Source: Candidatus Melainabacteria bacterium RIFOXYA2_FULL_32_9 (GTDB lineage Bacteria; Cyanobacteriota; Vampirovibrionia; Gastranaerophilales; UBA9579). From it: 33,487 nucleotides of DNA. Positions 26,733 to 33,487 of this stretch are shown piece by piece. The number at the start of each line of letters is the position of its first letter. The stretch's first letter is position 1. The stretch lies in the NCBI GenBank assembly GCA_001784615.1, contig MFRQ01000162.1, forward strand, positions 1-33,487. Reading direction: 5' to 3'. A program made the position numbers and the translations under genes. The notes beneath the pieces are model-generated. The model was not told where the DNA came from and ran no database searches. It saw only the letters and a program-made list of their open reading frames with translations.

Positions 26733-27783
26733 ATGAATATTGATAAAATACGCGAATTACTTGGAGATGAATCAAATAATCTTTTGGAATATCAAGCTAA
26801 AGTTTCTAAAGAAGAACTTCACATTCCTTGTCCTGATTTTATAGATAAGATTTGGACAGGATCAGACAGAAACCAAAGGGTCTTACAATCATTAAGCCGA
26901 ATATATAATCATGGCAGGCTGGCAGGAACAGGGTACTTATCAATTTTGCCCGTAGACCAAGGGATAGAACATAGTGCCGGATCAGCATTTGCTCCTAATC
27001 CTAAATATTTTGACCCCGAAAATATAGTTAAATTAGCAATAGAAGGTGGATGTAACGCAGTTGCAAGCACACTTGGAGTTTTTAGGAGCAGTATCAAGAA
27101 AATATGCACATAAAATCCCATTTATAGCAAAAATAAATCATAATGAACTATTATCCTATCCAAACATATGTGATCAGACATTATTTGGTACAGTTGAAGA
27201 AGCCTGGAATCTTGGAGCAGCAGCTATTGGAGCAACAATTTATTTTGGTTCACACGAATCAAGAAGACAAATAGTAGAAATTTCAGAAGCTTTTGCTCTT
27301 GCTCATGAACTAGGAATGGCGACAATCTTATGGTGCTACCTTAGAAATCCTGATTTTAAAAAAGACAAGGATTACGAAGTTGCCGCTGATCTTACAGGTC
27401 AGGCAAACCATTTAGGTGTGACAATTGAAGCTGACATTATTAAACAAAAATTGCCGGAAAACAATGGTGGATTCAAAGCAATAAACTTTGGTAAAACAAG
27501 TTCCAAAGTTTATAATGAACTTACTTCAGATCATCCGATAGATCTTTGTCGTTATCAAGTATTAAATTGTTATGCTGGCAGAGTAGGCTTAATTAATTCT
27601 GGAGGAGCTTCAGGTAAAAATGATTTTGCTGAAGCGATAAGAACCGCTGTGATTAACAAAAGAGCAGGTGGTTCTGGATTAATTTCAGGAAGAAAAGCTT
27701 TCCAACGTCCAATGGATGAAGGGATAAAACTCTTAAATGCAATTCAAGACGTGTATCTCTCTAACGAAGTTACTATAGCTTAA
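26733..27783 (+). CDS. fbaB: class I fructose-bisphosphate aldolase (FbaB type) interrupted by a one-base frameshift
   Basis: The start is ATG 26733, eight bases after GGAG. Frame 1 runs to a TAA at 27111-27113, but homology moves to the +1 frame at the five-T run 27079-27083. There GGA GTT TTT AGG replaces the GGA GTT TTA GGA needed for ...[19 protein letters not shown]... One T too many separates the two halves; joined they give about 349 residues, the FbaB length. The protein splits fructose 1,6-bisphosphate through a lysine Schiff base. [16 protein letters not shown], the KINHNELL segment and the C-terminal [15 protein letters not shown] are intact. The shift may be an assembly or sequencing error, a true lesion or recoding. 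Loss would be surprising with GAPDH and phosphofructokinase genes beside it. Confidence 0.85.
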
Positions 27784-27935
27784 GATATGAATGACATGGA
27801 ATTACAGTCAAGGCAACTTCTGTAACAACCTTGCCCATATAATTCTCAAGAAATTTATATTTCAAGGTGCTTGCCTAGAATAAAGAATGTCAATTGCGAG
27901 GTGCTTTACACTGTCATAAGTATCAAATAATACTC

Positions 27936-27999
27936 CGCATTGTCATTGCGAGCCATGAATCGTGGATAGCCAGCATCAATTATTCTTGCGTGGCAATCT
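27936..27999 (-). repeat. dispersed palindromic repeat, copy 4
   Basis: CGCATTGTCATTGCGAGCC at the left and CTTGCGTGGCAATCT at the right. It is the reverse-oriented relative of copy 1. A partial end (TGTCAATTGCGAGGTGC) lies just upstream at 27889-27905. Confidence 0.75.
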
Positions 28000-28055
28000 T
28001 AAAGCATAAATTTATGTATCAACTTTTAAAGTAAAATCCCTTATGAATACTACTT

Positions 28056-29075
28056 TTATAATCTTTCAATCATAAATACAGCAAATTCAGCAAGTCTGGT
28101 TGAATATCCCATCTCATTATCATACCAGGCAAGCACTTTAACCATATTATCGCCTAAAGTTCTTGTTAATTCAGAATCAACAATACTACTATAATGAGAA
28201 CCTATAAAATCCGAACTTACCAGAGGCTTTTCAGAATAACCCATAATACCTCTTAATTCTCCTTCAGAAGCTCTTTTAAATGCCTGATTAACTGAATCAA
28301 CTGTAACTGATTTCTCTGTTAAAACTACAAAATCGATAATACTAGCATCTGCAACAGGAACTCTTAAAGCTATAGCATCTAATTTACCTCTTAGCTCAGG
28401 AAGGACTAATTCTGTAGCTTCTGAAGCACCTGTAGATGCTGGAACTATGTTTTGGGCTGCTGCCCTGCCTCGTCTAATATGCTTATGATCGGGAGCATCA
28501 AGAAGTTTTTGACTACTTGTATATGCATGATCTGTTGTCATCATTCCCTTAACAATTCCAAATTCTTTAAGAAGAACCTTGGCTACGGTAGCCAAGCAAT
28601 TCGTTGTACAACTCGCCATCGACACTATGTTATGTCTGGATGAATCATACATATTCTCGTTTACGCCTAGATTAATTGTTACATCTTCATTTTTAGCAGG
28701 TGCGGATATAATAACTTTTTTAGCTCCAGCAGGATCAATATGAGCTTTAGCCTTATTTGCGTCAGTAAAAAAACCTGATGATTCTATAATAATATCTACT
28801 CCTAAGTCTTTCCAAGGAATGTCTGCAGGATTCTTCTCAGCAAATAATCTAAGTTTTTTACCGTTAACAATTAAACTATCATTTTCAACTTTAACCTCAC
28901 CCTTAAATCTGCCCATTACAGTATCATATTCCAGAAGAATAGCAGCCATCTCAAGATTCATACCAGGATCATTAATAGCAACAATACCTAATTTATCAAA
29001 TATTTTTTTCTCAATAGCTGCTCTTAAAGTATTACGCCCTATTCTACCAAAACCATTTATACCTACTTTAGACAT
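28056..29075 (-). CDS. gap: glyceraldehyde-3-phosphate dehydrogenase, type I
   Basis: A 339-residue GAPDH. VGINGFGRIGRN binds NAD(P), MASCTTNC carries the catalytic cysteine (C156), RRGRAAAQNIVPASTGA is the phosphate-site loop, and WYDNEMGYS is the C-terminal signature. It oxidises glyceraldehyde 3-phosphate to 1,3-bisphosphoglycerate. D36 in VAINDP keeps the acidic residue that favours NAD. The S-loop has DAPDH where strict NAD enzymes usually have DLPH, so dual cofactor use cannot be excluded. It starts after GGGGGA, six bases before the ATG. A strong nested hairpin sits in its leader just upstream of that ribosome site, suggesting post-transcriptional or repressor control. Confidence 0.95.
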   Translation of the reverse strand: MSKVGINGFGRIGRNTLRAAIEKKIFDKLGIVAINDPGMNLEMAAILLEYDTVMGRFKGEVKVENDSLIVNGKKLRLFAEKNPADIPWKDLGVDIIIESSGFFTDANKAKAHIDPAGAKKVIISAPAKNEDVTINLGVNENMYDSSRHNIVSMASCTTNCLATVAKVLLKEFGIVKGMMTTDHAYTSSQKLLDAPDHKHIRRGRAAAQNIVPASTGASEATELVLPELRGKLDAIALRVPVADASIIDFVVLTEKSVTVDSVNQAFKRASEGELRGIMGYSEKPLVSSDFIGSHYSSIVDSELTRTLGDNMVKVLAWYDNEMGYSTRLAEFAVFMIERL

Positions 29076-29094
29076 CTTAATCCCCCAAAAATAG

Positions 29095-29158
29095 CATTAT
29101 TTCAATAAAAATCCTGAATAAAATCAAAAATATTCAGGTAAGTAATATTGAAATAATG
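29095..29158 (-). promoter_or_regulatory. nested perfect inverted repeats in the gap leader
   Basis: The outer arms CATTATTTCAATA (29095-29107) and TATTGAAATAATG (29146-29158) are a perfect 13-bp inverted repeat. The inner arms CCTGAATA (29113-29120) and TATTCAGG (29131-29138) are a perfect 8-bp repeat with a 10-nt loop. On the - strand RNA this is one two-tier hairpin ending about ten bases before the GGGGGA ribosome site of gap. It could be a regulatory RNA or a double operator. Confidence 0.55.
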
Positions 29159-29203
29159 ACACCTAAAACGCAATCTCCAAACAGACATAATAAAAGTAAA
29201 AAA

Positions 29204-29337
29204 TTTAACTTAGTACTTTGACCAATAAATTATGGAGATGGGAATATTTTCTCCGTCGCTGTGCCTGTCTAACAGGCAAGGCTCCTACAGGAATATACTG
29301 AAGTCTTTAAATTATTGTATCAGAGTACTAGGTTAAA
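29204..29337 (+). ncRNA. candidate structured RNA closed by an 18-bp helix
   Basis: TTTAACTTAGTACTTTGA (29204-29221) pairs over all 18 bases with TCAGAGTACTAGGTTAAA (29320-29337). Two of the pairs are G-U if the + strand is transcribed; on the other strand they would be A-C mismatches. Inside is a perfect 7-bp hairpin TGCCTGT-CTA-ACAGGCA (29262-29278). It fits no RNA family I know by eye (not tmRNA, SRP RNA or RNase P). A mobile palindromic element is the alternative. Confidence 0.4.
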
Positions 29338-29379
29338 GTGACCTAAAAGATTAAGAATAGTGCTAATTTAAGCATATTC

Positions 29380-29400
29380 GTATATTTCAAAGAAATATAC
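29380..29400. other. 9-bp hairpin
   Basis: GTATATTTC-AAA-GAAATATAC, perfect, in the same intergenic region and 43 bp after the 18-bp helix. No T run follows, so it is not a standard terminator. Confidence 0.4.
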
Positions 29401-29542
29401 TTTAGTTGCAAGAAGATTATAATAATTATCGATTTTTATCTTATTAAAAATCTTATATATTAGTAAGGTTAGAGTGTTTATTATGTTTTATTATTTAGAA
29501 CTTCAAATTAATGGGATGTGCACTCTAGTTTGGGAGTACTAA

Positions 29543-29689
29543 ATGAGTATTGTTGTTTGTCTGGAGTTCAGCTCTTTTGTAGCCTTTAAGAGGTCTTTTC
29601 TATTGGAAATTAAGAGATTTCTTACAGTATTATTAACAGGCTATTCAGTCAAGAAAGTTGCATATGCATACTTAAGACAGAAGATTTAA
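29543..29689 (+). CDS. possible 48-residue small protein
   Basis: An ATG at 29543 follows GGGAG with seven bases between. The frame runs 48 codons to a TAA at 29687-29689, inside the left arm of the 40-bp palindrome. The product would be basic and mildly hydrophobic (MSIVVCLEF at the start, many K/R near FKRSFLLEIKRF, YLRQKI at the end). I recognise no family. The ribosome site argues for it; the short length and AT-rich setting argue against. If real, its stop lies 32 bp before the STAS gene and the palindrome would separate the two cistrons. Confidence 0.25.
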   Translation: MSIVVCLEFSSFVAFKRSFLLEIKRFLTVLLTGYSVKKVAYAYLRQKI

Positions 29690-29707
29690 ATCTTCTGTCT
29701 TAAGTAT
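29668..29707. promoter_or_regulatory. perfect 40-bp palindrome just ahead of the STAS gene
   Basis: ATACTTAAGACAGAAGATTT (29668-29687) is followed at once by its exact reverse complement (29688-29707). As RNA it makes a long hairpin (about 18 bp with a four-base loop) ending four bases before the GGAG that serves the ATG at 29722. It is a candidate operator, translation-control hairpin or RNase III-type processing site. There is no U-run, so a simple terminator is less likely. Confidence 0.7.
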
Positions 29708-29721
29708 TTATGGAGTAGGAA

Positions 29722-30096
29722 ATGGGAATTAGTATAAGAAACTCAAAAAATCAAGTAATAATTGATATACATTCGTTAAACCTTAATGATCAGGTAATAA
29801 GGATTTTAAGGTCTACTTTGTATGATTTAATAAAACGTGACCAGGTAAACATCCTAATAAATATGTCATTAGTTAACTCTATTGACAGCAATGTTCTTGG
29901 ATGCTTAATTACAGCTCAGAAAAAATGCAATAAAAAAGGTGGACAGGTTAATATTTATGGTGTTCAGCCTGATATATTAATGATTTTTTATATAATAAGG
30001 CTTGATGAATATATAAGTCTTTATAACAATGAAATTGATGCACTAAATCATCAAAATATACTAATTAGACGAAGACTTAGGGTGGTTAAAGGCTAA
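29722..30096 (+). CDS. STAS-domain protein, anti-sigma-factor-antagonist-like
   Basis: A 124-residue single STAS domain. The central MSLVNSIDSNVLGCLITA has the D-S-x-x-L-G pattern, in which the serine (S56) is the residue phosphorylated in SpoIIAA/RsbV-type antagonists. The fold pattern (strand, helix 24-38, strand, helix 58-70, GGQVNIYGV) is complete. Such proteins switch partner binding by phosphorylation from an anti-sigma kinase and are reset by a PP2C phosphatase; no such partner gene is in the window, so it is an orphan here. Translation is likely affected by the 40-bp palindrome directly upstream. It converges with the DUF512 gene, 4 bp apart. Confidence 0.82.
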   Translation: MGISIRNSKNQVIIDIHSLNLNDQVIRILRSTLYDLIKRDQVNILINMSLVNSIDSNVLGCLITAQKKCNKKGGQVNIYGVQPDILMIFYIIRLDEYISLYNNEIDALNHQNILIRRRLRVVKG

Positions 30097-30100
30097 TTTA

Positions 30101-31396
30101 TTAACTAATAATAAGACTTACCAATTCTTCAGTGCTGTAATAATTGTCAATTATATGAACTTGTGCCTGGATTTTATCTTTAATATCATCTATAGTTAAG
30201 CTGTCAAGAAAATCGTTAGTATATTTTCTCAGCATTACAGATGGTAAAACCAGGTTTGAAACCTCTGATTTTATCGGTAAAAGGTTATCAAGTAAATCTT
30301 GACCTGTAACAAGCCCTGAAACAGTTACATCGGATCCCCAAAAATGGCTTTTTATCGGTATTAAACTTACTTCTAAATTTTTAATACTATTTAATTCATC
30401 TGTAATTGGTTCTAAAGCATAACAAGCTATTTTGCCTGTTGCTATTGTTAACTTTTTTAGGGTTGGTAAAGAGGCAGGTAATTTTGCTTTGTTTTTCTCA
30501 AAATCACTCAACAATAGCCTACAGGTACCAATTCCATCATCCAACTGTCCAAAATCATTATAAAACTCTAATTTAGGTAAATCCTGTTTGGCCATAATAT
30601 ATAATTCATCAGCTGGAAATGCTAAGTTATAACCAAGTTTCTTATTAAATTCATATATTTGCGATATTATTTCTTCAGCTTTCTCTGGACTAACTTTATG
30701 TAGATTATTATCAAGTCTGTATTTTGTGATGCCTACAGGTACTACTGCTATGGATAAAATATTTGATTTTAAAGCTGTCAGATCACTTAATGTCCTATCT
30801 AATTCCTGACCATCGTTAATACCGGGACATAAGACGATTTGTATGTGAACAGGAATTTCAAGATTATTAAGCCATTTTAATTCAGTAATGATATTTCCTG
30901 ATTTTGGGTTTTTGAGCATATATGAGCGTAGTTCAGGATTGGTTGTATGCACTGAAATATATAGAGGTCCTAATCTTAATGCTTCTATGCGTTTTTTATG
31001 CTCTTTAGTCAGGTTTGTTAACGTAACATAAGTACCCTGCAAGAATGACAATCTGTAATCATCATCTTTTATGTATAAACTATCTCTTAAGCCACAGGGT
31101 TGTTGATCTACAAAGCAGAATATACATTTATTATTACAAGGGATAATCTTATCGAAAACAGCAGATTCAAAGTTTATTCCGAGATCTTCATCAACATCTT
31201 TTTCTATATCAATAATTTCTTCCTCTCCATTTAAACGTTTTATATGGAGAGAAAGTTCTTCAGATGCTGTTAAATACCTGTAATCAATTAAATCTCTAGG
31301 TTTTATTTCGTTGATAGAGATTATTTCGTCTTTTGGTTTTATATCAAGGTCTTCAGCAATGCTGTCAAGATTTATATTGTTAACTATAGCTGGCAT
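30101..31396 (-). CDS. DUF512-type radical SAM protein with N-terminal PDZ-like domain
   Basis: A 431-residue protein. Residues 1-65 form a PDZ-like module (AIVNNINLDSIAEDLDIKPKDEIISINEIKPRDLIDYRYL), followed by CNNKCIFCFVDQ (C87, C91, C94) as the radical SAM cluster motif. The C-terminal DUF512 domain begins near residue 240 and includes NDFGQLDDGIGTCRL. The arrangement is that of the group called 'cyanobacteria-specific FeS oxidoreductase' (TIGR03279), which also occurs in Firmicutes. The function is not established. This gene is my best single clue for a cyanobacterial-side affiliation. It lies 51 bp after the membrane-protein gene, with an AT-rich hairpin between. Confidence 0.85.
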   Translation of the reverse strand: MPAIVNNINLDSIAEDLDIKPKDEIISINEIKPRDLIDYRYLTASEELSLHIKRLNGEEEIIDIEKDVDEDLGINFESAVFDKIIPCNNKCIFCFVDQQPCGLRDSLYIKDDDYRLSFLQGTYVTLTNLTKEHKKRIEALRLGPLYISVHTTNPELRSYMLKNPKSGNIITELKWLNNLEIPVHIQIVLCPGINDGQELDRTLSDLTALKSNILSIAVVPVGITKYRLDNNLHKVSPEKAEEIISQIYEFNKKLGYNLAFPADELYIMAKQDLPKLEFYNDFGQLDDGIGTCRLLLSDFEKNKAKLPASLPTLKKLTIATGKIACYALEPITDELNSIKNLEVSLIPIKSHFWGSDVTVSGLVTGQDLLDNLLPIKSEVSNLVLPSVMLRKYTNDFLDSLTIDDIKDKIQAQVHIIDNYYSTEELVSLIIS

Positions 31397-31420
31397 GATT
31401 TTATTACTTATTTTGTGTAC

Positions 31421-31448
31421 ACATTATATTTTAATATAAATATAATGT
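31421..31448 (-). terminator. AT-rich hairpin between the membrane-protein and DUF512 genes
   Basis: ACATTATATTT (31421-31431) and AAATATAATGT (31438-31448) make a perfect 11-bp stem with a six-base loop directly after the stop of the upstream gene. It has no G+C-rich core and no clear U-run, so it would at most attenuate. A GTGTACAC palindrome (31415-31422) overlaps its edge. Confidence 0.35.
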
Positions 31449-31924
31449 TATTCCTGTTCAATTAGTATTTCTCCATCTTCTTGAACAGAATTATTTTCAA
31501 TTAGTCCATATATGTAAGTAACAGCAAGTCCACTGAATGCGTTAAATAATGCACTTAATAATGCCAGAAAGAAAATCAGCATTGGTATTACAAATAAACT
31601 GTAGCTTGTTACCCAGAATGAACCAAAAGGATTTAATCCTGATGTTGCTCGAAATACCATGTTTATTAAAGAATAAATTGGTAAATATACTAAACTGCTA
31701 GCTACAAGTGCTGTAAATCCAGAGATTGCTCCGATTAAAGCGCCATCGTGGGTTGATAGTATTCCTACAAAAGAATTCCTTTTTAAATAAAATACTATTC
31801 CTGCTCCAACAAGGACGTAGGCAAAGCAAGCAAAAGCTTGAATGAAAGGAATTAATAAAATTACTCCCAAAATGGCTCCAGCTATTGCTCCAAGTACTAC
31901 AGATGATTTTATTAATAATTTCAT
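31448..31924 (-). CDS. uncharacterised four-segment membrane protein
   Basis: A 158-residue hydrophobic protein I cannot name. Four hydrophobic segments are visible: about 8-27, 28-46, 61-90 and 103-142 (the last long enough for two helices). Small-residue runs (GAIAGAILGV, GALIGAISG) are typical of packed helices or glycine zippers. The C-terminal tail (143-158) is acidic (NNSVQEDGEILIEQE) and should be cytoplasmic or free. It has no catalytic motif. It lies 70 bp after the glycosyltransferase gene on the same strand. A channel-like or scaffold role is only a guess. Confidence 0.6.
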   Translation of the reverse strand: MKLLIKSSVVLGAIAGAILGVILLIPFIQAFACFAYVLVGAGIVFYLKRNSFVGILSTHDGALIGAISGFTALVASSLVYLPIYSLINMVFRATSGLNPFGSFWVTSYSLFVIPMLIFFLALLSALFNAFSGLAVTYIYGLIENNSVQEDGEILIEQE

Positions 31925-31994
31925 TAGTGATACTCCGTTTTTCTATATTAATTAAATAATAACAGCAGGCAATGATTTTGAATATAATAGAAAA

Positions 31995-33482
31995 TTAAGA
32001 TAAGATGGTTTTTTCATATTTTTCTAATGATTTTTTAAAGGTGAAATTGTTTAATACATTTTCATAAGCATTTTGGGCTAATTTGTCCATTACTTTAGGA
32101 TTCTCCAGTAACCATTTTATATTTTCCTCAATATGTTTTTCCATATTAGTTAGAGAAATTAATATTCCTGTATTATTATGCTCAATGGTTTCAGGGATTC
32201 CACAAACATTTGTTGCTATAACTGGTTTATTAAATGCCATTGCTTCAATGTTAGCTATGCAAAATGTTTCTTTAAATGAACTGGTTATATAAATATCGGT
32301 GATATTAAGGAATTTATATACATTATTTGTAACTGGAATAATTCTAAAATGGCTTTTAAATCCTGATTCTTCTATCAACAATTTGATATTTTGCGAATAT
32401 TCATTATTGGGGTCTCCAACAATTATAAAGGCAAAATTCTTATTATCTGATGAATTTAGCAAGTTAATTGCAGCTTTAATTAGATATATTTGGCCTTTTA
32501 TTTCATCCATTGTTCCAACATTGCAGACTATTACGTGATTATCAGGAATATTTAACTCTCGTCGTGTGTCTATGGGGAAATTAAGAGATTTATATTCTTC
32601 TATACAATTAATATCAATTCCATTATAGATTATGTTGGCTTTAGAGGCTGGCACAAAATCCTTATAATAATCATAAGTAGCTTTTGAGGGGAAGATAAAC
32701 TTATCTGCAAATTTAAAACTTTGAAGATATAAAAAATGAGGAAATACTCTGAATGTTTTTGGTTCAAAGGCTTCATGTATTGCCCATATTGTCTTTTTGC
32801 CAAGAAGTTTCCCCACAATTACAGCCCAGAAACTAATAGCATTATTTGCAAAAACTATATCAGGATTAATTTGTGCAAAAAATGATGCTGGTTTTAACAG
32901 ATTTACTAAGTAATTAACAGACTTTTGGAATTTTTTAAATTTTGATTCAGAGAATATATTATAAATTTTTATTTTTTTAGCCTGTAATTCTCTTTTGAGA
33001 AATTCAGGTTGGGCATGGGCGATAATTATTGAATTTACATTGAGTTTATCCAGCTCGTTAACCGGATAAATTTTGTATCCGTTTATATCACGGCCAAAAA
33101 GCGCCGGATTATTATCGAAAATTCCTACTAAATCTATTTCTGAAAAGTCAAATTCGTTAAGTAGTTTTGTAGTTATAGTTCCTGCACATCTTATTGCCAG
33201 TTTCTTTCTATGTTTTTTGCATTCAGATATGACTTTTTTGACTTGTTTTAATATATCATCGTTAAATTTAATAGCTTGTTCTCTATTTATTTGATCTATT
33301 GCAAAGTCTTTTATATATACAGGAATTTTAGAAGATTCATACTCCTGTTTTAACTCTCCATCTTCTGGAGCCCAGACATGGCAATCAAGTTTACTCCTGT
33401 CTAATCCCTGGATGATGTTTTTTAAGAGTAATTGAGCTCCGCCTCTATTTATTTTATGGCTGATAAAAAGTATCTTTTTCAT
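31995..33482 (-). CDS. GT4-type glycosyltransferase with an inserted Rossmann-like domain
   Basis: A 495-residue GT-B fold glycosyltransferase. The N-terminal domain opens with ISHKINRGGAQLLLKNII (GGA loop). The C-terminal domain has VCNVGTMDEIKGQIYLIKA and the E-x7-E pair KETFCIANIEA (E405, E413) that binds the nucleotide-sugar phosphate. Between the first strands of the N-terminal domain, residues about 62-185 are extra: KLAIRCAGTITTKLL, LVGIFDNNPALFGRDINGYKIYPVNEL and SIIIAHAQPE read as a complete small Rossmann-like nucleotide-binding fold. The GT sequence resumes at ~195 (LLKPASFFAQINPDIVFANN). It probably adds a sugar to a surface glycan. The start codon lies 5 bp from the window edge, so promoter and upstream neighbours are not visible. 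Confidence 0.85.
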   Translation of the reverse strand: MKKILFISHKINRGGAQLLLKNIIQGLDRSKLDCHVWAPEDGELKQEYESSKIPVYIKDFAIDQINREQAIKFNDDILKQVKKVISECKKHRKKLAIRCAGTITTKLLNEFDFSEIDLVGIFDNNPALFGRDINGYKIYPVNELDKLNVNSIIIAHAQPEFLKRELQAKKIKIYNIFSESKFKKFQKSVNYLVNLLKPASFFAQINPDIVFANNAISFWAVIVGKLLGKKTIWAIHEAFEPKTFRVFPHFLYLQSFKFADKFIFPSKATYDYYKDFVPASKANIIYNGIDINCIEEYKSLNFPIDTRRELNIPDNHVIVCNVGTMDEIKGQIYLIKAAINLLNSSDNKNFAFIIVGDPNNEYSQNIKLLIEESGFKSHFRIIPVTNNVYKFLNITDIYITSSFKETFCIANIEAMAFNKPVIATNVCGIPETIEHNNTGILISLTNMEKHIEENIKWLLENPKVMDKLAQNAYENVLNNFTFKKSLEKYEKTILS

Positions 33483-33487
33483 ACTGT

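Noticed and set aside
29076-29721. tRNA, tmRNA, SRP RNA or RNase P RNA in the long gap
   Set aside because: No CCA end with acceptor stem, no TTC-loop consensus and none of the core motifs of those RNAs could be found by reading either strand.

Overview
The window is AT-rich throughout (about one third G+C by eye). It has short intergenic gaps, good Shine-Dalgarno sites and standard stop codons. An AsmA-like giant protein and a secreted protein with a barrel-like C-terminus ending in Phe point to a Gram-negative (diderm) bacterium. A DUF512-type radical SAM protein of the kind annotated as cyanobacteria-specific FeS oxidoreductase, together with the low G+C and the lack of photosynthesis genes, makes me lean to the non-photosynthetic Cyanobacteriota (Vampirovibrionia/'Melainabacteria') or a close relative. 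That placement is inference.

Layout. (1) 1-4267, + strand: the 3' part of an AsmA/TamB-like envelope protein, still open at the left edge. (2) 13875-4279, - strand: a tight ten-gene operon. In transcription order it encodes a radical SAM enzyme, an SDR epimerase, a GmhB-like phosphatase, a sugar-1-phosphate nucleotidyltransferase, a GmhA-like isomerase, a second radical SAM enzyme, a heptose kinase/nucleotidyltransferase with reversed domain order, the N and C halves of a split transketolase, and a third radical SAM enzyme. Together these could build a nucleotide-activated heptose (or a related C7 or branched sugar) and modify it by radical chemistry. This is the best candidate for an undescribed pathway. 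(3) 14121-18871: a SAM methyltransferase, a tandem pair of small membrane proteins with winged-helix-like tails, a B12-type radical SAM protein and a convergent GT87-like membrane glycosyltransferase, probably all envelope-lipid or glycan functions. (4) 18989-22346: a probable outer-membrane protein, a zinc-ribbon protein with a clear promoter, a HAD phosphatase and another radical SAM protein. (5) 22872-29075: central carbon genes (phosphofructokinase, class I fructose-bisphosphate aldolase with a one-base frameshift, GAPDH) around a P2-type cation ATPase. (6) 29076-29721: a gap of about 650 bp unusually rich in perfect inverted repeats, then a STAS protein, the DUF512 radical SAM protein, a small membrane protein and a family 4-type glycosyltransferase carrying an inserted Rossmann-like domain.

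Four copies of a dispersed palindromic repeat (ends TGTCATTGCGAG / CTCGCAATGACA or close to it) occupy the intergenic gaps between 20.2 and 28.0 kb. I saw no rRNA, tRNA, CRISPR array, transposase or integrase.
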